Notes under the pieces: model-generated
Database searches by the model: none
Told to the model about the DNA's origin: nothing
Seen by the model: the letters and a program-made list of their open reading frames with translations, nothing else
NCBI RefSeq assembly: GCF_014837155.1
Contig: NZ_JACYHA010000013.1
Span: forward strand, 1-64,000
Length of the DNA: 64,000 bases
Direction: 5' to 3'
Source: Litchfieldia stipae
GTDB lineage: Bacteria > Bacillota > Bacilli > Bacillales > Bacillaceae_L
Shown here: one piece after another, positions 25,380 through 35,204 of the stretch
Layout of the letters: each line of letters opens with the position of its first letter
How positions within the stretch are numbered: the first letter of the stretch is position 1
Made by a program: the position numbers and the translations under genes

Positions 25380-25796
25380 TTATGATTTAAATGCACTAGA
25401 GAAGCCCTTGATTAACCCACTGATTTGATTTACAGCCCCCATCATTTGCCCTGCTGTATCCATCATCTTGTTATAATCATAAGTCCCCTCTTCTGTTTTG
25501 AATTGAGATAAGAAAGATTGGAAACCTGATGCCTGCTGTGGTGTCATTTGATAATTCATTGGATAGGGTGTTGGGTACTGTTGATACATTCCTTGTTGCG
25601 AATGAGGATTAAGTGGATTTATTTGTGAATATGGATATCCACCAATTGGTGGCTGATACCCATTATGTGAATATAATCCACCTTGTGGGTACTGATGTTG
25701 AAAATTGGTGTTCATGTATCTATTTTGACTATACGGAGATTGAAACTCCCTTTGATGATTTATTGGATAATAATTATTGGACTTGTTTTGGTTCAT
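25380..25796 (-). CDS. yppG: YppG-like spore coat-type protein
   Basis: A 138-residue protein of two parts. The N-terminal 90 residues are rich in Tyr, Gln, Asn, Pro and Gly with loose repeats (HQYPQGGLYSHNGYQPP and similar), like a coat protein. The C-terminus is a conserved helical domain (GFQSFLSQFKTEEGTYDYN, then MMGAVNQISGLIKGF), the YppG signature. The synteny with yppF, yppE and yppD supports the name. A role in the spore coat is inferred from composition. Confidence 0.85.
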   Translation of the reverse strand: MNQNKSNNYYPINHQREFQSPYSQNRYMNTNFQHQYPQGGLYSHNGYQPPIGGYPYSQINPLNPHSQQGMYQQYPTPYPMNYQMTPQQASGFQSFLSQFKTEEGTYDYNKMMDTAGQMMGAVNQISGLIKGFSSAFKS

Positions 25797-25981
25797 TATA
25801 CTTCCCCCTACATTGTATTTACTACAGATTATGCAAAAAATGGTGGAAAGTGTGGTTTTCGTCTATTGAAACAGGAGATGATTTATGTCAAACTCTGTCG
25901 GAAGTTAAAATTTTACAAAAAATCTCTAATCATGCATTTTCATGATACGATTCTATCAAGACATGTAAAGGAGGTTTCAAA

Positions 25982-26185
25982 ATGCTTATTCAACAGCTTC
26001 GCAACTCATTTATCTCTGTAAAGAATTATGAACCAATAGACAATAATGATTTATTAGACTTTGCAAGACAGCAATACTTAAATGGGGCTATCACCATTAT
26101 AGAATACAGAAATGTCATTCGTTTCTTAGAGTGTGAAGGAGCAAGTAAACCTCATCATGTATTTGAAGATTATATTGAACAATAG
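25982..26185 (+). CDS. yppF: YppF-like small protein
   Basis: A 67-residue soluble, helical protein matching the YppF family in size, place and in the segment DLLDFARQQYLNGAITIIEYRN. AAAGGAGG lies seven bases before the ATG. Such short helical proteins with a conserved YLNGxIxxxEYR core are common in spore formers; function is unknown. Own terminator. Confidence 0.82.
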   Translation: MLIQQLRNSFISVKNYEPIDNNDLLDFARQQYLNGAITIIEYRNVIRFLECEGASKPHHVFEDYIEQ

Positions 26186-26189
26186 TAAT

Positions 26190-26217
26190 GAGGGAGAATG
26201 TTTCTCTCTCTTTTTTT
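26190..26217 (+). terminator. Terminator of yppF
   Basis: An 8-bp stem GAGGGAGA/TCTCTCTC (one G-U pair) followed by seven U. Confidence 0.8.
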
Positions 26218-26273
26218 ATAATCAATTGAAAAAAGCCTGAATTCACCATTTGGGATTTCAGACTAAAAGTTGT

Positions 26274-26633
26274 TTATTTATTTTGATCAACAATCTGGTT
26301 TAATACATATAAAATTGATTGATAAGTGTTTTTGAATCTCTTTCGTTTTGTATAACGATAAAAACTTCCGACTGACATATTCAATATATGATCATATGTA
26401 GTCTCGATTTGTGAAGCATGAAGATATTTTGGTTTTTCTTCCTTTATCCAAATATCTGCAGTCATTTTCCACTTATCAGCAACTTCCTTCACCTGATCAG
26501 CATAAGGCTTAACATCTTCAAAAAAATCATACTCTATCGTTTCATCTTCAAGTAGTTGTTGAAAGCGTAAATAACTTTCCTCAATATAATTAACTAATTT
26601 ATTCGTGTACCCTAATAAGCTACTATCTCCCAT
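26274..26633 (-). CDS. yppE: YppE (DUF1798) protein
   Basis: A 119-residue, all-helical cytoplasmic protein of the DUF1798 family (a four-helix bundle is known for YppE). Typical parts are LVNYIEESYLRFQQL near residue 13 and the central VKEVADKWKMTADIW near residue 49. AGGGGTG precedes the ATG. It lies 52 bases downstream of yppD on the same strand without a terminator between, so they are probably co-transcribed. A weak stem with CTGAA/TTCAG arms and TTTTTTC follows near 26231-26264. Function unknown. Confidence 0.85.
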   Translation of the reverse strand: MGDSSLLGYTNKLVNYIEESYLRFQQLLEDETIEYDFFEDVKPYADQVKEVADKWKMTADIWIKEEKPKYLHASQIETTYDHILNMSVGSFYRYTKRKRFKNTYQSILYVLNQIVDQNK

Positions 26634-26685
26634 TTCTGTTCACCCCTACAATCCTATTGTAGCAGAAATAACAGTGTATTAATAA

Positions 26686-26940
26686 TTAATAGCTTAACTT
26701 ATATATGAAGGGCTGATTCTTTTGCTTCTTCTTATTTCCTCTTTCTCCACGCTCGTTTAAACGTAAATCAATCTTTCGTAATTCTCCAGCCATTCTCGCA
26801 ATTTCCTCTAAATGACCCTTCATACATTCATTTACCATTTGATTTGTTTGATGATGCACCTTTTCGTTTAGTTGACTAGTTAAATTAAGAATTCCATCGA
26901 TTTCATTTATCACATTAGTTTTTGTAATGAGTGAGTTCAT
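26686..26940 (-). CDS. yppD: YppD-like small protein (84 aa)
   Basis: A helical, basic-tailed protein with a coiled-coil-like middle (HHQTNQMVNECMKGHLEEIAR) and a lysine/arginine-rich stretch near residue 68. The ATG at 26940 follows GGGAGGT by six bases; the longer frame to 27012 has no such site. Length and position next to yppE fit B. subtilis YppD, which is the basis of the name. Function unknown. Confidence 0.7.
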   Translation of the reverse strand: MNSLITKTNVINEIDGILNLTSQLNEKVHHQTNQMVNECMKGHLEEIARMAGELRKIDLRLNERGERGNKKKQKNQPFIYKLSY

Positions 26941-27138
26941 TTTTATACCTCCCGTATTACGTTTTAAATATATATTCTCTAAGCTGCTAAAGACTCCCTT
27001 CACACCTGACAAAACTAGTTTTTATTCGGCAAAGAAAGTGGTTTTTTGTTGAGTTTAACAAATTTCGACGACAACTTTTTATATTTTATAGAATGAAATA
27101 AGAGTGATTGTCTACACTAATTTTAGGAGGTGTTAATG

Positions 27139-27246
27139 ATGGCAAAAAATCAAAATAAAAAGAAACAACAATCTCAACGCGAGGTAGAATCAGCACCTGG
27201 AACTGGTGACAAAAAATTGAATGGTCCAAATCGTCCTTCTACTTAA
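27139..27246 (+). CDS. sspM: Small acid-soluble spore protein M (SspM)
   Basis: A 35-residue very basic protein ending KKLNGPNRPST, the hallmark C-terminus of SspM. It begins MAKNQNKKKQQ. AGGAGG lies eight bases before the ATG at 27139 (an in-frame ATG at 27136 is closer than ideal). These minor spore proteins are made in the forespore, normally under SigG; I could not place a clear SigG promoter. Too short for most gene callers. Followed at once by a strong terminator. Confidence 0.9.
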   Translation: MAKNQNKKKQQSQREVESAPGTGDKKLNGPNRPST

Positions 27247-27257
27247 GCATAATGATC

Positions 27258-27302
27258 AAAAGAGCTACTAAGACAGTTTTTACTGTGTCATAGCTCTTTT
27301 TC
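27258..27302. terminator. Bidirectional terminator between sspM and yppC
   Basis: A stem AAAAGAGCTA/TAGCTCTTTT enclosing an inner hairpin (GACAGT/ACTGTG), with U-tracts on the plus strand. It separates the convergent genes. Confidence 0.85.
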
Positions 27303-27306
27303 TTTT

Positions 27307-28344
27307 TTAGTGAAGCTGCCATTGTTTGAAAGTATGCTCTAAAGTTATTCCAAGCTGAAGTTGCTTCTGTTTATGCTCATACCAAGAAGTCATCTCTATG
27401 TTCTCTTTATTTAAGTTCAAAGAACGATTGTACCACCGGCGTTTGACATTTGATAATGGATACCAATCTTTTTGATTTTCTATATGATGCCTAATAATAG
27501 GGAACGTTGTACGCAGAAATGGAGTGTCTCTTTTTTTCGTTGGATACACATATTGTTCATAATCAAGACGAGAGCCAGTATGTTCTGTTGTTATCGCAAA
27601 TTGATAAAAGGATGGATAGTATTTTGGGTGAAATAAAAGCTGTGCAAGCTTTGTACCTAATTCGATTCTCTTTGAAACTTTACGAAAATCATGAACAGAA
27701 AAACCGTATAGCTCCCCTTTTATTACTGGAAAAAGGACAGAGCTGAAATGAAACCAATCCTGTAATTTATAAATAGTAGATGTGAATACTTGTTTTTTAT
27801 AAAAGGGATGTTCGATTACTGGCTTTTGAATGATATGTTGTTCATTAATGATTTGAGAAATCATCAAACGTTCTTGATCCTCCCCTGATAAAAAAATCTC
27901 CCATTCTGATTCAATAAAAGTAGATATTGCAAAAGCTTTAGATAAATGAAACAAAGACTCTCCCCTCTCCTTTGTGATTTCATATAATAAAAGCTGTGGA
28001 AAAGCATCATTGAAAATAAGCCAATTTGCACGTTCATAGGACATAAATAAACATCTTCGATAATATGCATTTAGAATTTGAGGAAACCACTTTCCTTCTA
28101 AATCTGTCATGTTCCACCCAGCATTTCTAGAGACCATGCTCGCTAAAAAGGCCCAAGGTATTTCTCTATTTCGATCAAAATACAGTAGATATGCTTTCGT
28201 TCTAGAGATGTTATCAATATTTTGTTTATCCGTTTCGGTTCTGATTTGATTAATTATTTCTTTTTCGACCGAGGAGTATGATTGCAACTTATTCCTCCTT
28301 TCGATTACCTCCTTCAAATTTCGTTTAAAGAGTCGATCACCCAT
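27307..28344 (-). CDS. yppC: YppC (DUF2515) protein
   Basis: A 345-residue basic cytoplasmic protein rich in aromatics, of the DUF2515 family. The N-terminal region includes the typical NRDEIPWAFLASMVSRNAG-like sequence (here RNREIPWAFLASMVSRNAG, about residues 54-72). GGAGGAA precedes the ATG. It lies beside recU-ponA and opposite to them, as in B. subtilis. No catalytic motif is recognised and function is unknown. Confidence 0.85.
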   Translation of the reverse strand: MGDRLFKRNLKEVIERRNKLQSYSSVEKEIINQIRTETDKQNIDNISRTKAYLLYFDRNREIPWAFLASMVSRNAGWNMTDLEGKWFPQILNAYYRRCLFMSYERANWLIFNDAFPQLLLYEITKERGESLFHLSKAFAISTFIESEWEIFLSGEDQERLMISQIINEQHIIQKPVIEHPFYKKQVFTSTIYKLQDWFHFSSVLFPVIKGELYGFSVHDFRKVSKRIELGTKLAQLLFHPKYYPSFYQFAITTEHTGSRLDYEQYVYPTKKRDTPFLRTTFPIIRHHIENQKDWYPLSNVKRRWYNRSLNLNKENIEMTSWYEHKQKQLQLGITLEHTFKQWQLH

Positions 28345-28547
28345 CGGAATTCCTCCTTCCTACGTAATAGCTTGAGCAAAAAAGATACTTTCATGTATGT
28401 AAACGAAAGATTCGTATAATCCCCGAAAATAGAGTATGATTTACGTATCATCTAAGTAGTGCCATACATGCTGTGATAAATAATTCCACCTATTCATTGC
28501 TTATTTCTGCTATTATAGATAATAGGTTTTTAGGAGGAGTGATCCTA

Positions 28548-29147
28548 ATGAATGTTCGATACCCGAACGGAAAACTATACAAACAAAAAGAAAACCAAAG
28601 CGTACCCTATCAAAAAAAGCATGTATACAGTAACAGAGGAATGACTTTAGAGGATGACATTAACGAAACAAACAGGTATTATCTTGAGAACAAATATGCA
28701 GTCATTCATAAAAAGCCTACACCTGTACAAATTGTTAATGTAAATTATCCAAAAAGAAGTGCTGCAGTAATAAAAGAGGCATACTTTAAACAAGCATCAA
28801 CAACCGACTATAATGGAATATATAAGGGAAAGTATATTGATTTCGAAGCAAAGGAAACAAAAAACAAAACCTCCTTTCCCCTTCAAAACTTTCACGAGCA
28901 TCAAATTACACATATGAGAGATGTTCTAAGTCAAAACGGTGTATGTTTCGTTTTATTACGTTTTTCTACTCTTGATGAAATCTATTTCTTAGAAGCAAAG
29001 CATTTGCTTTTCTTTTGGGATCGACAGACTTCAGGTGGCAGAAAATCAATAAAAATGGATGAAATTGATCAGTATGGACATAAAATCATTCTAGGTTATC
29101 AACCCAGGATTGACTATCTGAAAGTTATTGATAAACTATATTTTTAG
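28548..29147 (+). CDS. recU: Holliday junction resolvase RecU
   Basis: Cuts four-way DNA junctions during recombinational repair and chromosome segregation. A 199-residue type II restriction-like fold: [20 protein letters not shown] (about residues 93-112) holds the catalytic D-x(n)-E-x-K, and the preceding TTDY and the [10 protein letters not shown] segment are family hallmarks. I chose the ATG at 28548 with AGGAGG about ten bases upstream; the frame begins at 28473. It is 25 bases upstream of ponA, and the two form the classic operon linking recombination with wall synthesis. Confidence 0.95.
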   Translation: MNVRYPNGKLYKQKENQSVPYQKKHVYSNRGMTLEDDINETNRYYLENKYAVIHKKPTPVQIVNVNYPKRSAAVIKEAYFKQASTTDYNGIYKGKYIDFEAKETKNKTSFPLQNFHEHQITHMRDVLSQNGVCFVLLRFSTLDEIYFLEAKHLLFFWDRQTSGGRKSIKMDEIDQYGHKIILGYQPRIDYLKVIDKLYF

Positions 29148-29172
29148 AAGCTTTTGAAAGGCAGGAAAGATG

Positions 29173-31719
29173 ATGTCTGAAAAATACCGTAGTCGCGAAG
29201 AGCGAAAAAATGCAACAAAAAAGACAAAAAAGCAAAAAAAGAATAAGCTTGCCATCCTTAAAAAAGTGTTCTTAGTACTATTAATACTTGGAATCTTTGG
29301 CATGGTTGCAGGTGCAACAACCTTTTATATTATGGCTAAGGATGCCCCGGCTCTGGATGAGGCCCTTTTGAAAGACCCTATCTCATCAAAGGTTCTTGAT
29401 AAAGATGGCAATAAAATCTATGAGTTCGGTGTCGAAAAACGAACCTATGTATCGATTGACAAAATTCCTGATGATATGAAAAATGCTGTTATTGCAATCG
29501 AAGATGCTAGATTCTATGAACACCATGGTCTTGATATTATACGACTTGGGGGAGCAGTCGTTGCAAACTTCCAAGAAGGCTATGGAGCAGAAGGAGCAAG
29601 TACGATTTCTCAACAGGTAATAAAAAATTCGTTCTTGAGCCCTGAGAAAAAACTCAAGAGAAAAGTTCAAGAATTATGGCTAGCTTTCCAGCTAGAAAAT
29701 AAGTACTCAAAAGATCAAATTTTAGAAATGTATTTAAATAAAATCTATTATGGTGTTGGAAATACACATGGAGTTGCTAAAGCAGCTGAAATCTATTTTG
29801 GCAAGACACTATCTGAACTAGAGCTTCATGAGGCAGCATTAATAGCTGGTATTGGTCAAAATCCTGGTATGCATAATCCATTTACAAATCCAGAAGGTGC
29901 ACAAAACCGACGTAATGTTGTTTTAAATCAAATGGCTAATCATGGCTTTATTTCTAATGAAGAGGCAGCAGCAGCAAAAGAAATTCCATTGGAAGACTCT
30001 CTTGTTGACGCACAGCCTGAGGCACAACCTATCGAAGCCTTCCTAGATCAAGTGAAATTGGAAATTGCAGAGCTCGGTGATATTGACGTGTATACTGCAG
30101 GATTAACCATCTACACCTCTTTTGACCCAGAAGCCCAAAGCTATATCGATCATTTATTAAATTCAGATGAAGTCATTAATTATCCTGATGATCAACTTCA
30201 AGCTGGTATTGCACTTACTAACACAAAAACTGGTGAAATTCTTGCTTTAGGTGGAGGAAGAAAGCAGTCTGAAACGAAGCGCAGAAACTTTGCTTTGGAA
30301 TCTTCTAATCAACCTGGTTCGACCATTAAGCCAATATTAGACTATGCTCCTGCAATGGAATATTTAAAATGGTCTACGTATGAACAAATTGTTGATGAAC
30401 CATATACTTATTCTGGTGGAACACCAATTAACAACTATGATCGAAAACATAAAGGGCAAATGTCAGTTAGAACTGCACTAGCTGATTCTAGAAATATCCC
30501 TGCTTTAAAAGCACTTCAACAGGTTGGTTTAGAGCGCGCACGTGAATTTGCTGTTAGTCTAGGCATCCCTTTTGACGAACCTATAAATGAGGCATATGCG
30601 ATTGGTGGAACAAGTAAAGGGATATCTCCTTTGCAAATGGCTGGGGCGTACGGTACATTTGGTAATGAAGGTGTCTTCATTAAGCCACATGCGGTTAAAC
30701 GGGTCGTATATCCAGATGAAACTGAAGTAAAGACAGCCCCTACTCCTGACGCTGTTATGAAAGACTCTACAGCATTTATGATTACTGATGTACTGAAATC
30801 TGTATTATTACCTGGTGGTACTGGTCATGCAAACGCCAATGTCCCTGGATTAAATATCGCTGGAAAAACAGGAACTACAAATTATACCAGTGCAGACATA
30901 GAGAAATTTAATATTAAAAATGGTGGTGTTCCTGATTCATGGTTTTCGGGCTATACCCCAAATTATACAATTGCCATTTGGGCAGGCTATAGTGATAATA
31001 AAATTCCGGTCGAGCGTGAATATCAGAAAATCCCACAGCTATTGTTTAGAAACATCATCACTTACTTAACAGAAGATGAGGAAAAGCCTGATTTTGCGGT
31101 ACCAAATAGCGTTGTAAAAATCGCTGTTGAAAAAGGTTCAAACCCTGCAAAGCTTGCTAGTGAATTTACGCCAAAAAATCAAATAGTACATGAATATTTC
31201 CTAAAGGGAACAGAGCCTACACAACAATCAGATAAATATCAAAAGCTCGATGCTCCATCTGATATAAAAATTAATTATGATGAAGAATCGAATCAGATCA
31301 GCTTATCTTGGAATTTTCTAGAGGATAAATTAGCTGACGTAACATTTGAAATTAGTGAATCAATTGATGAAGGAAGCTATAAGGTTGTAGGTGAAACAAA
31401 GGAATTAACCTTTACAATTAAAGATCCAATTCCAGAAGCAATCTACCGTTACCAGATTGTTGCAATAAGTAATTCAAACAAAGAAAACAAAAGTGAACCA
31501 GGAGTTCAGGAAATAGTTATCCCAGCAAAACCTGAGGATGAAATCGATATTACTCCTCCTGATCCTAATGAAGAACATGAAGATGAAGATGAACAAAATA
31601 ATGGTGAGGATTCTAACGAAGATGGTATTCCTGATATTATTGTTCCACCAGTGTCACCACCAGGTGATGGTGATACAGAGCATGAAGATACTGAGGAGAC
31701 AGACGCAAATAATGAATAA
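29173..31719 (+). CDS. ponA: Class A penicillin-binding protein 1 (PBP1)
   Basis: Bifunctional peptidoglycan synthase. A short basic cytoplasmic tail and one membrane helix (about residues 26-54) precede the glycosyltransferase domain (catalytic Glu in EDARFYEHHG, about 110, and GASTISQQ, about 140). The transpeptidase has S-T-I-K in QPGSTIKP (about 385), S-R-N (about 440) and K-T-G-T-T (about 565). Next come a fibronectin-III-like domain (about 695-785) and a long acidic, low-complexity tail (DDGDTEHEDTEE-like). The second ATG (29173) is better spaced after AGGAAAG. GpsB, its partner, is at 5.9 kb. Confidence 0.96.
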   Translation: MSEKYRSREERKNATKKTKKQKKNKLAILKKVFLVLLILGIFGMVAGATTFYIMAKDAPALDEALLKDPISSKVLDKDGNKIYEFGVEKRTYVSIDKIPDDMKNAVIAIEDARFYEHHGLDIIRLGGAVVANFQEGYGAEGASTISQQVIKNSFLSPEKKLKRKVQELWLAFQLENKYSKDQILEMYLNKIYYGVGNTHGVAKAAEIYFGKTLSELELHEAALIAGIGQNPGMHNPFTNPEGAQNRRNVVLNQMANHGFISNEEAAAAKEIPLEDSLVDAQPEAQPIEAFLDQVKLEIAELGDIDVYTAGLTIYTSFDPEAQSYIDHLLNSDEVINYPDDQLQAGIALTNTKTGEILALGGGRKQSETKRRNFALESSNQPGSTIKPILDYAPAMEYLKWSTYEQIVDEPYTYSGGTPINNYDRKHKGQMSVRTALADSRNIPALKALQQVGLERAREFAVSLGIPFDEPINEAYAIGGTSKGISPLQMAGAYGTFGNEGVFIKPHAVKRVVYPDETEVKTAPTPDAVMKDSTAFMITDVLKSVLLPGGTGHANANVPGLNIAGKTGTTNYTSADIEKFNIKNGGVPDSWFSGYTPNYTIAIWAGYSDNKIPVEREYQKIPQLLFRNIITYLTEDEEKPDFAVPNSVVKIAVEKGSNPAKLASEFTPKNQIVHEYFLKGTEPTQQSDKYQKLDAPSDIKINYDEESNQISLSWNFLEDKLADVTFEISESIDEGSYKVVGETKELTFTIKDPIPEAIYRYQIVAISNSNKENKSEPGVQEIVIPAKPEDEIDITPPDPNEEHEDEDEQNNGEDSNEDGIPDIIVPPVSPPGDGDTEHEDTEETDANNE

Positions 31720-31721
31720 AT

Positions 31722-31749
31722 AAAAAAGATGGCAGATGCCATCTTTTTT
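31722..31749. terminator. Bidirectional terminator between ponA and ypoC
   Basis: AAAAAAGATGGCA/TGCCATCTTTTTT, a nearly perfect 12-13-bp symmetrical stem with U-tracts on both strands. Confidence 0.85.
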
Positions 31750-32287
31750 ATTTATTCATTTTTCTTATTGACTGCTCCTTAAAGTAAAGCTTTACACTTT
31801 CTTCAAATAATTGAACAAGCTGAATATATGAATGATAATGATCTGGTTTTGCAAAGATGAATCCAAGTCTTTCATTTAAATTGATTGGTTTATTTTTTAT
31901 CGATAATGTAACTTTTTCCAAATTCACTAAATCAGTAACTGGTTGTTCATTGGACCAACATAAAAATTGAAGATAATAACCCAATGAACGAATCATTAAT
32001 GGTCTTGCATCCTTACGTTTCCTTTGCTTAAATAAATCAGTTAACTCAAGCTGATTTTCTTCCCATAACATCATTAAAATAGGCTGAAATTTATCGAAAT
32101 GTTCCCAAGGCTTAATACTATCTTTTTCAAATGCTCTAATATCAAAAATAAACTGAGAATATAATAAAATATTTTTTGTATCTGTTTCATTTTCTATCGG
32201 ATCTATAGGAAGTTCACACTCGTCTTCAAAAAATAAAGAATGGCGAAAGTTTGTAGGAATTGGCATGCTACTATTTTGCTTCAACAC
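31748..32287 (-). CDS. ypoC: YpoC-like protein
   Basis: A 179-residue cytoplasmic protein, mainly helical, without known motif. Its GTG start follows AAGGGAAGAG and overlaps the last 17 bases of nth, so translation is coupled. The family is found almost only downstream of nth and dnaD in Bacillus relatives. Function is unknown; a link with repair is suggested only by position. Confidence 0.8.
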   Translation of the reverse strand: MLKQNSSMPIPTNFRHSLFFEDECELPIDPIENETDTKNILLYSQFIFDIRAFEKDSIKPWEHFDKFQPILMMLWEENQLELTDLFKQRKRKDARPLMIRSLGYYLQFLCWSNEQPVTDLVNLEKVTLSIKNKPINLNERLGFIFAKPDHYHSYIQLVQLFEESVKLYFKEQSIRKMNK

Positions 32288-32936
32288 GCTCTCTTCCCTT
32301 CATTCGTTTCTTCCCTTCTCTACAAACATCTAATAATGGACATATTTCACACTGTGGATTCTGAGCTTTACAGTGATAGCGACCAAAGAAAATCATTCTA
32401 TGGTGAGTAACAGACCACTCTTCCTTCGGTATTTTGCGCATAAGCGTCTTCTCCACTTCTAATACCGAATCTTTCCATTTACATAGCGCCAAGCGTTTAC
32501 TTACTCTTTCAACATGAGTATCAACTGCGATTGCTGGAATATTAAAAGCGACAGACACGACTACATTTGCTGTTTTTCTACCTACTCCAGGGAGCTTTGT
32601 TAATTCGTCTCGATCAGCTGGTAATTCACCACCATATTCATCTAGCAGCAATTGACATAATTTTTGGATGTTTTTTGCTTTATTACGAAATAAGCCAATG
32701 GATCGAATATCGGTTTGTAATTCCTCAAGAGACACAGCTAGATAGTCCTCTGGAGTTTTATATTTTTGGAATAATGATTTTGTTACTTTATTTACTAAAG
32801 CATCAGTGCATTGAGCCGATAATGCTACAGCTATTACTAATTCGAATGGATTACTATGGACGAGTTCACAATGTGCATCTGGATACATCTCTCCCATTGT
32901 ATCTAAACAATATCTAATTTGCGTTTTATTTAACAT
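32271..32936 (-). CDS. nth: Endonuclease III (Nth)
   Basis: Base excision repair glycosylase/AP lyase for oxidised pyrimidines. The helix-hairpin-helix LPGVGRKTANVV (about residues 112-123) holds the catalytic Lys; the catalytic Asp is in AVDTHVERV (about 137). Four cysteines, C-x6-C-x2-C-x5-C (in CKAQNPQCEICPLLDVC, about 190), bind the 4Fe-4S cluster. The ATG at 32936 follows AGGTG by six bases, and MLN is the usual start; 221 residues. Downstream of dnaD and overlapping ypoC. Confidence 0.96.
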   Translation of the reverse strand: MLNKTQIRYCLDTMGEMYPDAHCELVHSNPFELVIAVALSAQCTDALVNKVTKSLFQKYKTPEDYLAVSLEELQTDIRSIGLFRNKAKNIQKLCQLLLDEYGGELPADRDELTKLPGVGRKTANVVVSVAFNIPAIAVDTHVERVSKRLALCKWKDSVLEVEKTLMRKIPKEEWSVTHHRMIFFGRYHCKAQNPQCEICPLLDVCREGKKRMKGRERVEAK

Positions 32937-32968
32937 ACATATCACCTATCAGTTTTTCAAACGTTTTT

Positions 32969-33676
32969 TTATGATTCTAACCAATTATAAAATGGAATCG
33001 AGCGTTTGTACTCATTTGGTTGGCCTTGTGTAGTCTTCGTTTTTTGTTGATGCTGGCGGAATTTCTGAGAATGCTGCTGTGCTTGTTCAATCGTACGAAT
33101 TCCATTTTTCTTCCATTCAAATAATATCCGATCTATATAGCGAAAATTAAGCTTTCCTGACATGACGGCTTCACGTAATGCAGCTTTTATGATTGCCAGA
33201 TCATGATGATCTTGATCTAGCCACATTGTTAACGACTCTATTTCAAATGGAGACAGTGGTCGGCCAAACTCTTTTTCAAATATACTATATAAATCCTCTT
33301 CATCCTTTTGATTTATCGCCTGTTCTTTTTTCATGTCATCAAATAGTAGCATTTGAATGATTTTATCCCACAATGGATTTAGCGAATAGCGCTCATAAAG
33401 GATCCCACTTTCATCAAGCTCCTCATTTATGGCAAGAAATCCTTTTTGAATAAGCTTTCGTAGTATATCAGAACAATTTGTATCAGTTAATGTCATGATT
33501 TTTGATAATTCTGCTGGCGTTGGAAAAGAATTCCCATTTTGGATATAAGTCATTACTTGTAATAATAGGACAAATTCATCCTCATTTAATCCAAGTGCTT
33601 TATATTTAACGATTAAAAGTTTAGGAATGGAAATATTCCCCTCTTGAAACCATTCAATTAATTTTTCTTTATTCAT
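32969..33676 (-). CDS. dnaD: Replication initiation/primosome protein DnaD
   Basis: Helps DnaA and DnaB (Bacillus type) load the replicative helicase at oriC and at stalled forks. The N-terminal winged helix (about residues 1-115) carries the oligomerisation surface. The C-terminal DnaD domain shows PLSPFEIESLTMW (about 147) and the hallmark FRYIDRILFEWKKNGI (about 190-205), then a basic tail ending YNWLES. The ATG at 33676 follows GAGGTG; 235 residues against 232 in B. subtilis. Sits between asnS and nth as usual. Confidence 0.95.
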   Translation of the reverse strand: MNKEKLIEWFQEGNISIPKLLIVKYKALGLNEDEFVLLLQVMTYIQNGNSFPTPAELSKIMTLTDTNCSDILRKLIQKGFLAINEELDESGILYERYSLNPLWDKIIQMLLFDDMKKEQAINQKDEEDLYSIFEKEFGRPLSPFEIESLTMWLDQDHHDLAIIKAALREAVMSGKLNFRYIDRILFEWKKNGIRTIEQAQQHSQKFRQHQQKTKTTQGQPNEYKRSIPFYNWLES

Positions 33677-33760
33677 TTTATACACCTCATCATTCAGTAT
33701 AACATGTTTATTCATGTAAGAATGAATGAAATAATTGGTCAATCACCCTTGTTCATAAGA

Positions 33761-33788
33761 AAAAGATTCCCTTAGTCGGGAACCTTTT
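33761..33788 (-). terminator. Terminator downstream of asnS
   Basis: Stem AAAAGGTTCCC/GGGAATCTTTT with one G-U pair and a 6-nt loop, followed on the minus strand by a C and more of the AT-rich run. Confidence 0.75.
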
Positions 33789-33800
33789 CGCTTTTTTAGT

Positions 33801-35093
33801 TTATGGATATAGACGATTTAATAAACGTGGGAATGGTATTGTCTCTCTTACATGCTCAACGCCACTAATCCAGGCAACCGTTCTTTCTAGACCTAAACCA
33901 AAACCTGAATGTGGAACTGATCCATATTGACGTAATTCATTGTACCATTTATAAGCATCACTTGTTAATCCATGCTCTTCAAGACGAGCTTGTAATAATT
34001 GATGATCGTGAATACGCTCAGATCCTCCAATTATTTCACCATATCCTTCAGGAGCAATAAGATCCGCACAAAGGACAACATCATCACGGTCTGGTGCTGG
34101 TTGCATGTAGAATGGTTTTATCTTCGTTGGATAATGTGTGATGAATACTGGCTTGTCATAGCTTTCTGCAATTGCAGTTTCATGTGGTGCACCAAAATCA
34201 TCGCCCCACTGGATATCATCAAATCCTTTTTCATGTAGAAACTTGATTGCATCATCATAAGAAATACGTGGGAATGGTGCAACAATTTTTTCTAACTTTG
34301 AAGTATCTCTTCCAAGTGTTTGTAACTCTAAAGAGCAATTCTTCAATACAGATTGTACAATAAATGATACATAGTCCTCTTGAACCTTAAGATTATCTTC
34401 AAATTCATAGAAAGCCATCTCTGGTTCAATCATCCAAAATTCAATAAGATGACGTCTTGTTTTTGATTTCTCTGCACGGAAAGTAGGACCAAAAGAAAAT
34501 ACCTTTCCTAATGCCATAGCAGCAGCTTCCATATAAAGCTGACCACTTTGTGAGAGATATGCATCTTCATCAAAGTATTTCGTCGCAAATAGTTCTGTCG
34601 TTCCTTCAGGAGCACTTCCTGTTAGAATTGGTGGATCAACCTTCGTAAATCCATTACTATTGAAAAATTCATATGTTGCACGAATAATCTCATTACGTAT
34701 TTTCATTACCGCATGCTGGCGTTTAGAACGTAACCATAGATGACGATGGTCCATTAGAAATTCTGTTCCATGTTCCTTAGGTGTGATTGGATAATCTACC
34801 GATTCATGGATCACTTCAATATCTTTCACGGCAAGTTCATAGCCGAAAGGAGATCTCTCATCCTTTCGAATTGTTCCTGTTACATATAATGATGTTTCTT
34901 GTGTAATTGACTTAGCCTTTGCGAATACTTCTTCTTCAACTTCTGCCTTAACAACAACGCCTTGAATAAAGCCTGTCCCATCACGGAGCTGAAGAAAAGC
35001 GATTTTTCCACTAGAACGTTTATTTGCTAACCATGCACCAATCTTAACATCTTGGTCAACATATTTATGTACTTCTGAAATCGTTGTTTTCAT
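33801..35093 (-). CDS. asnS: Asparaginyl-tRNA synthetase
   Basis: Class II aminoacyl-tRNA synthetase charging tRNA-Asn. The N-terminal OB-fold anticodon-binding domain occupies about residues 1-105. The class II core follows: motif 2 with [21 protein letters not shown] (FRAE near residue 206) and motif 3 [12 protein letters not shown] (about 402-413). The ATG at 35093 follows GGAGGG and gives exactly 430 residues, the B. subtilis length; the longer frame is rejected. The leader is too short for a T-box and none is visible. Confidence 0.97.
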   Translation of the reverse strand: MKTTISEVHKYVDQDVKIGAWLANKRSSGKIAFLQLRDGTGFIQGVVVKAEVEEEVFAKAKSITQETSLYVTGTIRKDERSPFGYELAVKDIEVIHESVDYPITPKEHGTEFLMDHRHLWLRSKRQHAVMKIRNEIIRATYEFFNSNGFTKVDPPILTGSAPEGTTELFATKYFDEDAYLSQSGQLYMEAAAMALGKVFSFGPTFRAEKSKTRRHLIEFWMIEPEMAFYEFEDNLKVQEDYVSFIVQSVLKNCSLELQTLGRDTSKLEKIVAPFPRISYDDAIKFLHEKGFDDIQWGDDFGAPHETAIAESYDKPVFITHYPTKIKPFYMQPAPDRDDVVLCADLIAPEGYGEIIGGSERIHDHQLLQARLEEHGLTSDAYKWYNELRQYGSVPHSGFGLGLERTVAWISGVEHVRETIPFPRLLNRLYP

Positions 35094-35204
35094 GTTGTTT
35101 CCCTCCATATTACAAAAACTCAACCTACAGTATGTATAATTACAATCATTTCTTTTACAACACCATATTATACCTTTCAAATCAATAGTAAGCAAATAAA
35201 AAAA

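Noticed and set aside
25613-26021. Two overlapping plus-strand frames of 110-112 codons over yppG
   Set aside because: They cover the coding strand of yppG in reverse and run into the yppF start; the repetitive Tyr/Gln/Pro codons keep them open.
31506-31742. Serine-rich minus-strand frame opposite the PBP1 tail
   Set aside because: It is the antisense of the acidic Asp/Glu low-complexity tail of PonA; such frames stay open by composition.
33801-35195. Longer asnS frame with a cysteine-rich N-terminal extension
   Set aside because: The extension has no ribosome site, while the inner ATG has GGAGGG and gives the exact family length.
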